Source: Chitinophaga vietnamensis (GTDB lineage: Bacteria > Bacteroidota > Bacteroidia > Chitinophagales > Chitinophagaceae). Taken from it: a stretch of 64,000 nt of DNA. The first letter of the stretch is position 1. The number at the start of each line of letters is the position of its first letter. The stretch spans positions 434,001 through 498,000 of the forward strand of contig NZ_CABHMS010000005.1 of NCBI RefSeq assembly GCF_902167635.1, given 5' to 3'. The position numbers were made by a program, and so were the translations under genes. The notes beneath the pieces were generated by a model. That model saw only the letters and a list, made by a program, of their open reading frames with translations, ran no database searches and was not told the DNA's origin. Shown one piece after another: positions 54,309 to 61,875 of the stretch.

Positions 54309-55373
54309 CTATTCTTCCAGTGGCCTGGCCGTAGTGTAGCGTTTCCACTTTTCCAATACTGTGGTGAAGTCGGTGGGCAGCTGGCTTTCAAAGCGCATCT
54401 CCTGGCGCGTGCGTGGATGTATGAACCCGAGCTGCTGTGCATGCAGGGCATGGCGCGGCATGATCTCGAAACAGTTTTCCACAAACTGTTTGTATTTCGC
54501 GAAGATGGTACCTTTTACAATGCGGTTGCCGCCATAGGTATCATCGTTGAAGAGAGAATGTCCGATATGTTGCATATGCACACGGATCTGGTGCGTGCGG
54601 CCGGTTTCGAGGCGGCATTCGATCAGCGATACATAGTTGTAGCGTTCCAGTACGCGGTAATGGGTGATGGCTTCTTTGCCATGTTCGCCATCGGGGTAGG
54701 CGTCCATGATCTTGCGCAGGCGCTGGTGGCGGCCTACGTGGGCGATCACCGTTCCTTCTTCTTCTTCAAAATCTCCCCATACCAGCGCAATATACCTGCG
54801 ATGAACGGTGTGGTCAAAGAATTGTTTGGCGAGATCACTCATCGCCTTTTCTGATTTGGCTACTACCAGCAAGCCGCTGGTGTTTTTATCGATACGGTGT
54901 ACGAGGCCGAAACGCGGTATCACCGGCTCTGTAGCTTGTGTTTTATCACCAAGGTACCAGGAGAGGCCATTGACCAGCGTGCCGGTATAGTTGCCGCATC
55001 CCGGGTGTACTACCATGCCGGCGGGTTTGTCGATGATCATCACATCCTCATCTTCATACACAATATTCAAAGGCAATTCTTCCGGCAGCACTTCGGTGCT
55101 CTCCGGGTTTTTGTTGGAGTACACGATGATCCTGTCCAGCGGTCTTATCTTGTAGTTAGACTTAACGGGTTTGTCGTTGACGAGCACCATTTCGCTATCG
55201 AGGGCTTGTTGTATTTTATTGCGGGTGGCGCCTTCGATACGGTTAGTGAGGAATTTGTCAATACGGACAGGCTCCTGGCCTTTGTCTACCACCATATTGA
55301 TCTTCTCATACAGTTCTTCACTGCCATCGCCGTTTTCCAGCTCGTCTTCCAGTTCCAGCAATTCTTCCGCCAT
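54309..55373 (-). CDS. RluD-family 23S rRNA pseudouridine synthase
   Basis: 354 residues from ATG 55373 (MAEELLELEDELEN); upstream in-frame codons overlap lipB on the other strand and are unlikely. An acidic N-terminal tail, then an S4 RNA-binding domain (RIDKFLTNRIEGATRNKIQQ), then the catalytic domain with FGLVHRIDKNTSGLLVVAK, where the Asp is the nucleophile, and ECRLETGRTHQIRVHMQHIG. It converts uridines in the 23S rRNA to pseudouridine. Its promoter is fused back to back with that of lipB. Confidence 0.92.
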   Translation of the reverse strand: MAEELLELEDELENGDGSEELYEKINMVVDKGQEPVRIDKFLTNRIEGATRNKIQQALDSEMVLVNDKPVKSNYKIRPLDRIIVYSNKNPESTEVLPEELPLNIVYEDEDVMIIDKPAGMVVHPGCGNYTGTLVNGLSWYLGDKTQATEPVIPRFGLVHRIDKNTSGLLVVAKSEKAMSDLAKQFFDHTVHRRYIALVWGDFEEEEGTVIAHVGRHQRLRKIMDAYPDGEHGKEAITHYRVLERYNYVSLIECRLETGRTHQIRVHMQHIGHSLFNDDTYGGNRIVKGTIFAKYKQFVENCFEIMPRHALHAQQLGFIHPRTRQEMRFESQLPTDFTTVLEKWKRYTTARPLEE

Positions 55374-55388
55374 TAATATAAATTTTTG

Positions 55389-55406
55389 CAAAGGTACGTA
55401 TCTTTG
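55389..55406. promoter_or_regulatory. Back-to-back -7 elements of rluD-like gene and lipB
   Basis: On the - strand TACCTTTG (55389-55396) and on the + strand TATCTTTG (55399-55406) both match TAnnTTTG and are only 2 bp apart. The lipB ATG starts 8 bases after its -7 element, so the lipB mRNA is likely leaderless. The - strand ATG is at 55373. RNA polymerase could hardly occupy both at once. Confidence 0.7.
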
Positions 55407-55413
55407 CGGGCTA

Positions 55414-56115
55414 ATGAGTAAACAACAGATTGTAGTAAGAGAACTCGGCATTATCGGTTACCAGGAAGCCTGGGATTACCAGGAGCAGTTGTTGAAAGAT
55501 AATGTACAACGCAAGATGCAGCCTGGAGGCGCTCCCACCTCTCATTACCTGCTCTTCTGCGAACATCCTCCCGTATATACGATAGGTAAAAGCGGTCATA
55601 TCGAACACTTGCTGCTCAACGAAGCGCAGCTGGCAGAAAAAGGTATCGGCTTTTTTAATACCAACCGTGGCGGCGATATTACGTTTCATGGGCCCGGACA
55701 AATCGTAGCTTATCCCATCCTCGACCTGGAGCTGTTTTACCGCGATCTAGGTAAATATTTGCGCAATTTGGAAGAGGTCGTGATCCGCACATTGGCAGAA
55801 TATGGCGTGAAGGGCGATCGCTCCGCGGGAGAAACCGGCGTGTGGCTGGACCCTCAGCATTTACCGCTCGCCCGTAAGATATGCGCCATGGGCGTACGTT
55901 GCAGCCGCTGGGTTACCATGCACGGCTTTGCATTGAATGCAAATACTCCGCTTACTTACTTCGATAATATCATTCCCTGTGGTATCAGCGGCAAACAGGT
56001 AGCTGCACTCAACCGCGAGCTAGGCCACGATGTGAACATAGCTGAGGTGAAAAGCAAGCTGGTAAAGCATTTCGGAGAAGTGTTCGAAGCGGAGATGATT
56101 ACATCCGGTAATTGA
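55414..56115 (+). CDS. lipB: Octanoyl-[ACP]:protein N-octanoyltransferase LipB
   Basis: 233 residues from ATG 55414. Conserved blocks are FCEHPPVYTIGKSGH, NRGGDITFHGPGQIVAYPIL, RKICAMGVRCSRWVTMHGFA (catalytic Lys) and FDNIIPCGI (catalytic Cys), then the LipB-like end. It transfers octanoate from ACP to lipoyl domains, the first step of lipoate synthesis. The 3' end overlaps the convergent gene by 17 bp. Confidence 0.95.
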   Translation: MSKQQIVVRELGIIGYQEAWDYQEQLLKDNVQRKMQPGGAPTSHYLLFCEHPPVYTIGKSGHIEHLLLNEAQLAEKGIGFFNTNRGGDITFHGPGQIVAYPILDLELFYRDLGKYLRNLEEVVIRTLAEYGVKGDRSAGETGVWLDPQHLPLARKICAMGVRCSRWVTMHGFALNANTPLTYFDNIIPCGISGKQVAALNRELGHDVNIAEVKSKLVKHFGEVFEAEMITSGN

Positions 56116-56824
56116 GCGGAATAAAGAAATTCCATTTCTCTTTCAGTTTACCATCTTCATACAGTTCGAAATTGAACCATCCGGCATGCAGGAAGATAGC
56201 TTTTTCCAGGATGAGGGAGGTGGCTTTCACATGCTCTATATCAAACAGGTAAGTGCCGTTGGATTCGAAGAACTTCACAGAGTACCTTTTCTGCAAAGCC
56301 TCTGGCAGCTTGATGTTTACGTTACCGTCGGCGGTAGTGTAGATGAAGTTCGACGGGTGCCATACAATCCTTTCAGCCTCTTTATTTTCTTGTTCTTTGC
56401 CGCGCATGCCTCTGGCGGCGTCTTTGATATCGGCGTATTGCAATTTCTGGTCGGCGCGGAAAAGGCTGTCGGTTACGGCCAGCATGGTTTTACTAAAGAG
56501 GAAACGGCCATTGTTGAACAGGATGAAGAGGCGGTAATAGTTGGTGCCTGGCAATGGTTTATTATCGAGGTAAGCGTTGCGCAGGTTGTTGGGCGCCACG
56601 GCATAGCCAATGGTATTGAAGTTCAGGACACTGTCGAGCGACCGCTGGATGCCGATCTCTTTAACGTCGCGAAAGCCGGATATCCAGTCCAGCTGGATCT
56701 TGCCCGTCTTGATAACGGCGGAAAACTGTGGCAGTACTGGCGCCGTTTGCTCCTGTGCCTTCGTGGCAAATGCTGTCAATAATAACAATCCGATAGCAAT
56801 AAAAAATCTCACTGCTTGCTTCAT
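56099..56824 (-). CDS. Secreted fibronectin-III-like hypothetical protein
   Basis: 241 residues from ATG 56824, which gives a good signal peptide (KQAVRFFIAIGLLLLTAFAT, cleavage near TKAQ); an in-frame TTG upstream would add ten odd residues. The segment GKIQLDWISGFRDVKEIGIQ and following NYYRLFILFNNGRFLFSK look like one fibronectin type III unit, common in Bacteroidetes exported proteins, and the C-terminal ~90 residues look like another strand-rich unit. No T9SS tail is present. TATTTTTG at 56852-56859 (- strand) is a plausible -7 element. Function unknown. Confidence 0.7.
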   Translation of the reverse strand: MKQAVRFFIAIGLLLLTAFATKAQEQTAPVLPQFSAVIKTGKIQLDWISGFRDVKEIGIQRSLDSVLNFNTIGYAVAPNNLRNAYLDNKPLPGTNYYRLFILFNNGRFLFSKTMLAVTDSLFRADQKLQYADIKDAARGMRGKEQENKEAERIVWHPSNFIYTTADGNVNIKLPEALQKRYSVKFFESNGTYLFDIEHVKATSLILEKAIFLHAGWFNFELYEDGKLKEKWNFFIPLNYRM

Positions 56825-56887
56825 ACAAAAATCCGTATCTCTTAAAGTTGGCAAAAATACAAACCGTTCAAATATAACGAACAGTTT

Positions 56888-57775
56888 TTAAAAGGATAAA
56901 ACGCCGGGAGTTTGTGAAAGATTGCCCTGAAGGCCTCCGGTATGGATCAGCAATACCTTGCTGCCGGCCGGAAACGCTTGCTGCTGGAGCATTTCCCGGA
57001 AAGCCATCACCAATTTACCGGTATAGATAATATCGGTAGGGATAGCGGTTTCAGCATAAAGATGGTTCATGAAATCGATGAGGCCGGGGCTGATTTTTGC
57101 ATAGCCGCCGCCGTGATAGTCGTGCAATAGCTCCCAAGTGGCGCTGGCAGTGGGTTTGAGCAGATCGGTGATTTCTTTTTCAAGGTATTGGGCGCCTTTG
57201 AGCACGGCTACGCCCATCACGTGTTGCTGTGGCAATGCGCTGTTAATCAGCCCTGCAAGGGTAGTGCCGGTGCCTGTTGCACAAAGGATATGCGTGAAAT
57301 CGCCGGTAGGGAAGAGGGAGAGGATTTCTTCGCAACCGAGCGCCCCAAGGGCATTGTGGCCGCCTTCAGGGATCACATAATAGTTATCGGTAAGGCCGGT
57401 GATGCGCGTGGTATCGGCTTTGGAGTGATAGTCAGTTCTGGGAACAAAGATCAGGTGCATGCCATTTTCCTGTGCCTGTATAAGGGTATGACTCAGCACC
57501 GGAGCGCGTTCCCCGCGTATGATCCCTACGCTTTTCAATCCTGCAATATTACAAGCTACAGCAGTAGCGGCAATATGATTGGAATAGGCACCGCCAAAAG
57601 TGACGATCGTATCTTTTCCTGCCGCCTTTGCCGCTTCCAGATTATGTTTCAGCTTGAACCATTTGTTACCGGATATCTCGGGGTGCAGCAGGTCCAGACG
57701 CAGCATGGCAGCGCTGATGGAGGCCGGCATCCAGCTGCGAAATGATTGCAGGGTGATGTTGCTGTAAGAAAACAT
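56888..57775 (-). CDS. PLP-dependent D-cysteine desulfhydrase / ACC deaminase family enzyme
   Basis: 295 residues. LHPEISGNKWFKLKHNL contains the PLP-binding Lys in the family's GNKxxKL setting; TFGGAYSNHIAATA binds PLP; PEGGHNALGALG and CATGTGTTLAGLI are the phosphate-binding glycine-rich parts. The family includes ACC deaminase and D-cysteine desulfhydrase, and the sequence alone does not separate the two. It lies after a GH29 fucosidase on the same strand, separated by a hairpin, so the two are probably not linked in function. Confidence 0.85.
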   Translation of the reverse strand: MFSYSNITLQSFRSWMPASISAAMLRLDLLHPEISGNKWFKLKHNLEAAKAAGKDTIVTFGGAYSNHIAATAVACNIAGLKSVGIIRGERAPVLSHTLIQAQENGMHLIFVPRTDYHSKADTTRITGLTDNYYVIPEGGHNALGALGCEEILSLFPTGDFTHILCATGTGTTLAGLINSALPQQHVMGVAVLKGAQYLEKEITDLLKPTASATWELLHDYHGGGYAKISPGLIDFMNHLYAETAIPTDIIYTGKLVMAFREMLQQQAFPAGSKVLLIHTGGLQGNLSQTPGVLSF

Positions 57776-57793
57776 AAGATGAAATACTAATAA

Positions 57794-57829
57794 GGAGATG
57801 GCCGCCCCGTTTCGCGGCCGGCCATCCTC
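57794..57829 (-). terminator. Candidate terminator of the fucosidase gene
   Basis: GATGGCCG pairs with CGGCCATC with a further partial GC stem inside. On the - strand it is followed by the weakly U-rich TCCTTATTAGTATTTC. It lies between the fucosidase and the PLP enzyme genes. Confidence 0.45.
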
Positions 57830-57836
57830 AATCTGT

Positions 57837-59177
57837 TTATTCGTTGGTCAGAAATCCGCCTTTACCACGGTATAACTTCACAGGTTTATCCAGTTGTACT
57901 TTTAAAACGGTAACGTATTTGTCCTGTACGTTTTCCGGTACATCGATGTAAACCAGCCCTGGTACAGGGCTCCAGGATATCTTGCCTACTACTTTGTGCG
58001 TTAGCTTGGTACCATTGCCTACTACACTGATATCTTTGATAGCGTTATTGAGCCCTTTGATCACTACCTGGCCACTGGTTTTGCCGGGGAGGAAGAGATA
58101 CAGGGTGCTGGAATCTTTCGACAGGGTAGTAGGGCCATAGAAGTGGCCTTGCGGGATGCCGCCGATAGTGTTGAAGATCGCTTCTCCATTCTTTTTATTC
58201 CAGGCGCCGAGTTCTTTCAGCACATGCACTTGCTCTGCCGGGATGCTGCCATCGGCCCTGGGGCCTATATCCAGCAGGAGGTTACCGCCATTGCTCACGG
58301 CATCAACGAAGATGGTGATGATCTCGTAAGGCGTTTTCCAGTTGGTATCCTGTGGCTGCCAGCCCCAGTTGTTGTTGATGGTCATGCACAGCTCCCACCA
58401 GTGATAATGCGGGCGCGTAACGGGGAAGTTCTGTTCTGGCGTATCGTAATCGCCATAGCCCTGTAAACGGCCATTGATAATGGTATTCGGGTTATGGGTG
58501 GTGAGCATGTTGCGCATTTTGGCGGCTTCCCATTCATCGGCGGAGTGTTCCCAATCGCCGTCAAACCACCACAGGTCGGGGTTGAAGCGGTTCATCACTT
58601 CTGCCATTTGTCCTTCATAGAATTTGAGGAAGCGCTGCCAGCGGGCCGGGTCGTTCTTGATTTCATACCGGTTGCTGTCTTTCAGGAACTGCGGATAATC
58701 CGGATAGCTCCAGTCGATCAGGGAAAAGTAGGCACCACATTTGATACTATCGCGGCGCAATGCGGCGTAGAGGGGCGTGAGCACATCTCTTTTGGCGGGC
58801 GTGCCGCTGGCTACATTGAGCTTACCGAATTTGCTGTCCCACAGGGCCACGCCATCATGGTGTTTGGTGGTCATGACTGCATAGCGGGCGCCTGATTCTT
58901 TGATAAGGTCGGCCCAGGCTTGCGGGTTGTAATTGGCCGCGGTAAAGCCTTTGAGCTGCTTCATGTAATCAGGGTAAGCGATTTTTTTGTTGTGGAAAGA
59001 CCAGGATTCATCGATTCCGTTAACGGAGTAGATGCCCCAGTGGATAAAGATGCCCAGCTTGGCATCGGCAAACCACTGCATTTTCGATTGAATGTCTTGC
59101 GGATTGGTTTTCTGTTGCGCCCTGGCGCTTGAGAAAAGCTGCATGGCACAGGCTCCCAGCACTAATAATCTTTTCAT
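57837..59177 (-). CDS. Secreted alpha-L-fucosidase, GH29
   Basis: 446 residues from ATG 59177, giving a signal peptide (KRLLVLGACAMQLFSSARA); an in-frame ATG 13 codons upstream would spoil it. GH29 features are GIFIHWGIYSV, TKHHDGVALWDS and NPDLWWFDGDWE, which carries the catalytic nucleophile Asp. The C-terminal ~110 residues form a beta-sandwich. It releases terminal alpha-L-fucose from glycans in the periplasm or outside. It is divergent from a sugar nucleotidyltransferase and kinase, which could use released sugars; that link is inference. Confidence 0.92.
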   Translation of the reverse strand: MKRLLVLGACAMQLFSSARAQQKTNPQDIQSKMQWFADAKLGIFIHWGIYSVNGIDESWSFHNKKIAYPDYMKQLKGFTAANYNPQAWADLIKESGARYAVMTTKHHDGVALWDSKFGKLNVASGTPAKRDVLTPLYAALRRDSIKCGAYFSLIDWSYPDYPQFLKDSNRYEIKNDPARWQRFLKFYEGQMAEVMNRFNPDLWWFDGDWEHSADEWEAAKMRNMLTTHNPNTIINGRLQGYGDYDTPEQNFPVTRPHYHWWELCMTINNNWGWQPQDTNWKTPYEIITIFVDAVSNGGNLLLDIGPRADGSIPAEQVHVLKELGAWNKKNGEAIFNTIGGIPQGHFYGPTTLSKDSSTLYLFLPGKTSGQVVIKGLNNAIKDISVVGNGTKLTHKVVGKISWSPVPGLVYIDVPENVQDKYVTVLKVQLDKPVKLYRGKGGFLTNE

Positions 59178-59308
59178 TGTCCCGATTAAAACGTATTTAA
59201 AATAAGTGTTCTTCACAAAAAGAAAGTGTGAAAATAGTTTTAATCGTTTAAATTTATCGCCAATATTTTAGGTAAATAGTTGAAAATTATAAAACTAATA
59301 TCAAAAAG

Positions 59309-60211
59309 ATGCAACCGACTTTATTGATTCTGGCGGCCGGAATGGCCAGTCGATACGGCAGTTTGAAGCAAATCCAGCAATTTGGCCCCAGTGGAGAAAC
59401 AATCATTGATTATTCTATCTACGATGCCATCCGCGCCGGTTTCGGGAAAATAGTATTTATTATCCGCGAAAATTTTGCAGCCGAGTTCAAAGAAATTTTT
59501 GAACCCAAGCTGAAAGGCCGTGTGGCAACGGATTATGTATACCAGGAAATGAATGCATTTGTGGGCGGACATGCCGTTCCGGCCGACAGGACCAAGCCCT
59601 GGGGGACTGCACATGCAGTGTTATGCGCCAAGAACGCCATCAACGAGCCATTTGCGGTGATTAACGCGGATGATTTCTACGGCGCAGATGCTTTTGTGAA
59701 GATGGCAGCCTTCCTCAATGGAGAGTGCAAATCCGATATCTACAGCGTGGTAGGTTATGAGCTGGGAAAAACGATCAGTGAACATGGTTCCGTTTCCCGC
59801 GGCGTATGCGCAGTAGATGCCAGCGGTAACCTCTCTGCGATCAACGAACGTACAAAGATCTATACAGATAATGGCCAGATCGTTTACGAAGAGGCCGATG
59901 GCAGCAAACACCCGCTGCCAGCCACTACTCCGGTATCCATGAACTTCTGGGGTTTTGACCCCAGCGTGTTCACGCTGAGCCAGGAACTGTTCAACGAGTT
60001 CCTCGATAAAAATATCGGCAATCCGAAATCAGAGTTCTTTATTCCGATCGTTGCCGACGAATTTATCCGTCGTGGCAAAGGTCAGGTAAAGGTATTGCCT
60101 ACCAGCTCTCAATGGTTTGGCGTTACTTACAAGGAAGATGCGCCAGGCGTGCAGGCTTCCCTGTCGGCCCTGGTTCAACAAGGTGCATATCCCGACAATT
60201 TATGGAAATAA
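59309..60211 (+). CDS. Sugar-1-phosphate nucleotidyltransferase-like protein
   Basis: 300 residues. The N-terminus LLILAAGMASRYGSLKQ is the nucleotide-binding signature of the family (AAGxxxR...K). FAVINADDFYGADAF holds the metal-binding Asp, and TPVSMNFWGFDP a later conserved block. It should join a sugar-1-phosphate to an NTP. The next gene, a sugar kinase, overlaps its stop codon (TAATG), so the two probably act in sequence, kinase then nucleotidyltransferase. Substrate unknown; N-acetylhexosamine or fucose salvage are the candidates. Confidence 0.85.
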   Translation: MQPTLLILAAGMASRYGSLKQIQQFGPSGETIIDYSIYDAIRAGFGKIVFIIRENFAAEFKEIFEPKLKGRVATDYVYQEMNAFVGGHAVPADRTKPWGTAHAVLCAKNAINEPFAVINADDFYGADAFVKMAAFLNGECKSDIYSVVGYELGKTISEHGSVSRGVCAVDASGNLSAINERTKIYTDNGQIVYEEADGSKHPLPATTPVSMNFWGFDPSVFTLSQELFNEFLDKNIGNPKSEFFIPIVADEFIRRGKGQVKVLPTSSQWFGVTYKEDAPGVQASLSALVQQGAYPDNLWK

Positions 60212-61293
60212 TGCCCAACACACTCATCCTTCAGGCTTTCGGACTGGAGCCTGAAGGATTGAATGTCCGACGATTCGGATCAGGACATATCAACAACACT
60301 TTTCTGCTCGAAAAGAAACAGGATGGCAGTAAATATGTATTACAAAAGATCAATGTGAACGTATTTAAGGAACCAGGTATCATTGCTGCGAATCAACGCA
60401 TGGCTGCAGACTATCTGGCTGCTCATCATCCCGGCTATCTGTTCATCACGCCCATCCCCACAATAGAAGGGGAAGAGCTCTATGTGCTGGACAACGAATA
60501 CTGGCGCATGATTCCTTTCATTGCTAATTCCGTTACGGTAGATCAGGCCGACAACCCAAAGCAGGCATATGAAGCGGCCAAACAATTCGGCCGCCTGGCC
60601 AGTTACCTTTCGGGTATTGATCTGAAGCCGTTCAAAGCTTCTATTCCGAACTTCCACAACCTCACCCTTCGCTATGCCGCTTTCCAGGAAGCGATCCGCC
60701 ACGCGAAAGATGACAGGAAGGAGGCAGCAGAAGAGATGATTGAAGAATTCCTCCGCTACTCAGACATCGCGGTGACGTATGAACAACTGAAAACAAATCC
60801 TGAATTCAGAGATCATCTCATGCATCACGATACCAAGATCAACAACGTGTTGCTCAACAAAGATTCGTTTGAAGGTATTTGTGTCTGCGATCTCGATACC
60901 CTGATGCCAGGAAAGATCATCTCCGATCTGGGCGATATGGTACGCACCTATGTTTGCCCTGTATCTGAAGAGGAGCGCGACTTCAGCCAGATCACCATCC
61001 GCGACGAATATTTCGAAGCCCTCATGCAGGGGTACCTCGAAGAGATCGGCGGCACTTTAACAAAAGTGGAAAAAGAACAACTGTTCTTCGCAGGAAAGTT
61101 CATGATCTACATGCAGGGAATACGGTTCCTCACCGATTATCTCAATGGTGATGTGTATTACCCGATCAAGTATCCAACACACAATTACGACCGCGCCATG
61201 AACCAGCTCGTGCTGTTACAGCGCCTCATCGAAAAACAAGACGCATTGCAGGAGATCATCAACAAATGCCTGCAGGTAAGCGAACAGGTTTAG
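60211..61293 (+). CDS. Aminoglycoside-phosphotransferase-fold sugar kinase (NahK-like)
   Basis: 360 residues from the ATG that overlaps the preceding stop as TAATG; an alternative in-frame ATG lies at 60202. RRFGSGHINNTFLL is the glycine-rich nucleotide loop, HHDTKINNVLLN the catalytic loop (Asp, then Asn) and ICVCDLDTLMPG the metal-binding Asp, together the APH-type kinase core. The closest role I know for this layout is N-acetylhexosamine 1-kinase. Coupling to the nucleotidyltransferase suggests a two-step route from free sugar to nucleotide sugar. A strong terminator follows. Confidence 0.82.
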   Translation: MPNTLILQAFGLEPEGLNVRRFGSGHINNTFLLEKKQDGSKYVLQKINVNVFKEPGIIAANQRMAADYLAAHHPGYLFITPIPTIEGEELYVLDNEYWRMIPFIANSVTVDQADNPKQAYEAAKQFGRLASYLSGIDLKPFKASIPNFHNLTLRYAAFQEAIRHAKDDRKEAAEEMIEEFLRYSDIAVTYEQLKTNPEFRDHLMHHDTKINNVLLNKDSFEGICVCDLDTLMPGKIISDLGDMVRTYVCPVSEEERDFSQITIRDEYFEALMQGYLEEIGGTLTKVEKEQLFFAGKFMIYMQGIRFLTDYLNGDVYYPIKYPTHNYDRAMNQLVLLQRLIEKQDALQEIINKCLQVSEQV

Positions 61294-61322
61294 AACGTGA
61301 ACAAACGAAATGAAAACATTTC

Positions 61323-61352
61323 AAAACCCGGCGCACAGGCGCCGGGTTTTTT
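61323..61352 (+). terminator. Rho-independent terminator of the kinase gene
   Basis: AAAACCCGGCGC, a 4-nt ACAG loop, then GCGCCGGGTTTTTT: a GC-rich stem with an A-tract before and T-tract after. It separates the sugar-salvage pair from the ilv operon. Confidence 0.93.
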
Positions 61353-61415
61353 ATTTGCGGATTTGCGGATTTAGGGATTTAGGAATTTGGGGATTTGAGG
61401 ATTTTTTGATTTGGG
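61353..61415. repeat. Single-arm octamer run R9 upstream of the ilv promoter
   Basis: Consecutive octamers ATTTGCGG, ATTTGCGG, ATTTAGGG, ATTTAGGA, ATTTGGGG, ATTTGAGG, ATTTTTTG, then ATTTGGG. The last part (GGATTTTTTGATTTGG) can pair with the first part of R10 (61585 onward) across ~170 bp that contain the ilv promoter, so R9 and R10 look like two decayed arms of one element. Confidence 0.8.
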
Positions 61416-61532
61416 AAAATGGCTAAATGTTTTGTATTTTATTTAGAAATAGGCTAACATTCAAAAGGTTTTTTTGAATATTTTCAAAATCTCTTAAAGA
61501 GATTAATTTTTCACGAAATATTCCACCCTGTA

Positions 61533-61563
61533 TTGTTTTTTATTTTTTTCACAGATACTTTTG
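61533..61563 (+). promoter_or_regulatory. Candidate promoter of the ilv operon
   Basis: TTG at 61533-61535, a 20-bp spacer, then TACTTTTG at 61556-61563, a full match to TAnnTTTG. Transcription would begin close to 61570, giving a ~305-nt leader before ilvE that contains repeat R10, the leader peptide and the attenuator. Confidence 0.65.
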
Positions 61564-61584
61564 TATCGATATGGAGCGCAACCT

Positions 61585-61657
61585 CCAAATCAATCAAAAA
61601 ATCCGGAAATCAAAAATTCAAAATTCAAAAATCGAAAATCCGGAAATTCGAAAATTC
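61585..61657. repeat. Complementary-arm octamer run R10 inside the ilv leader
   Basis: AT-rich units of the complementary type (CCGGAAAT, CAAAAATT, CAAAATT, CAAAAATC, GAAAATCC, GGAAATTC, GAAAATTC). It is transcribed as the first part of the ilv leader and ends 6 bp before the leader peptide ATG. It is more degenerate than the other elements. Confidence 0.65.
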
Positions 61658-61663
61658 TCCATT

Positions 61664-61780
61664 ATGTGGATCAATAAAGACAACATAAAACTTAATCACA
61701 TCGTACCCCAGCTCAACTGGGCTATCACGAAGGTCGTGATTATCGTCGTTGTCATTATTAGCCACCACCATGGAGGATAG
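61664..61780 (+). CDS. ilv operon leader peptide (38 residues, Val/Ile-rich)
   Basis: A short ORF with ATG 61664 and TAG 61778-61780. Residues 24-32 are VVIIVVVII: nine Val/Ile codons in a row at 61733-61759. Four more Ile, one Val and two Leu codons occur earlier. This is the pattern of attenuator peptides such as the E. coli ilv leader, in which shortage of charged tRNA-Val or tRNA-Ile stalls the ribosome. The peptide ends SHHHGG. The frame is open upstream to ATG 61571, but that codon would be at the mRNA 5' end and the extension is made of repeat R10, so 61664 is preferred. The next genes are ilvE and ilvD. Confidence 0.88.
   Translation: MWINKDNIKLNHIVPQLNWAITKVVIIVVVIISHHHGG
61707..61740 (+). 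promoter_or_regulatory. Two small hairpins within the leader ORF, possible pause signals
   Basis: CCCAG/CTGGG (61707-61711 with 61717-61721) and ATCACGA/TCGTGAT (61724-61730 with 61734-61740) are adjacent perfect stems. The second ends in the first Val codons. They could pause RNA polymerase so that a ribosome can catch up, as the 1:2 hairpin does in known attenuators. Confidence 0.5.
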
Positions 61781-61821
61781 GTACACGTGCATATTCACAA
61801 AATGATATAACGCCTTCCTCC
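61772..61821 (+). promoter_or_regulatory. Antiterminator of the ilv attenuator
   Basis: GGAGGATAGG (61772-61781) pairs with CCTTCCTCC (61813-61821): nine base pairs with the T of the TAG stop codon bulged. The 5' half contains the stop codon of the leader peptide and lies 12 nt beyond the Val/Ile run. The 3' half is the 5' arm of the terminator. A ribosome stalled on Val/Ile codons leaves GGAGGATAGG free; a ribosome at the stop codon covers it. Confidence 0.8.
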
Positions 61822-61844
61822 GCCAAGAGGAAGGCTTTTTTTTT
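61812..61844 (+). terminator. ilv attenuator terminator
   Basis: GCCTTCCTC (61812-61820), a 6-nt loop, GAGGAAGGC (61827-61835) and nine consecutive T (61836-61844). It is a strong intrinsic terminator located between the leader peptide and ilvE, 31 bp before the ilvE ATG, and it is mutually exclusive with the antiterminator. Confidence 0.92.
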
Positions 61845-61875
61845 GATCACTTTTTACTGCTAATAATTCAATTTT

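Noticed and set aside
61571-61663. Upstream in-frame start that would lengthen the ilv leader peptide by 31 residues
   Set aside because: This ATG lies at or next to the predicted 5' end of the mRNA, and the added residues are encoded by repeat R10, giving a Lys/Asn/Ile-rich string with no sense. The ATG at 61664 is a better start.
61564-61875. T-box riboswitch as the control element of the ilv operon
   Set aside because: No T-box core sequence or specifier-loop layout is visible, while a small ORF with nine Val/Ile codons and alternative hairpins explains the region fully.
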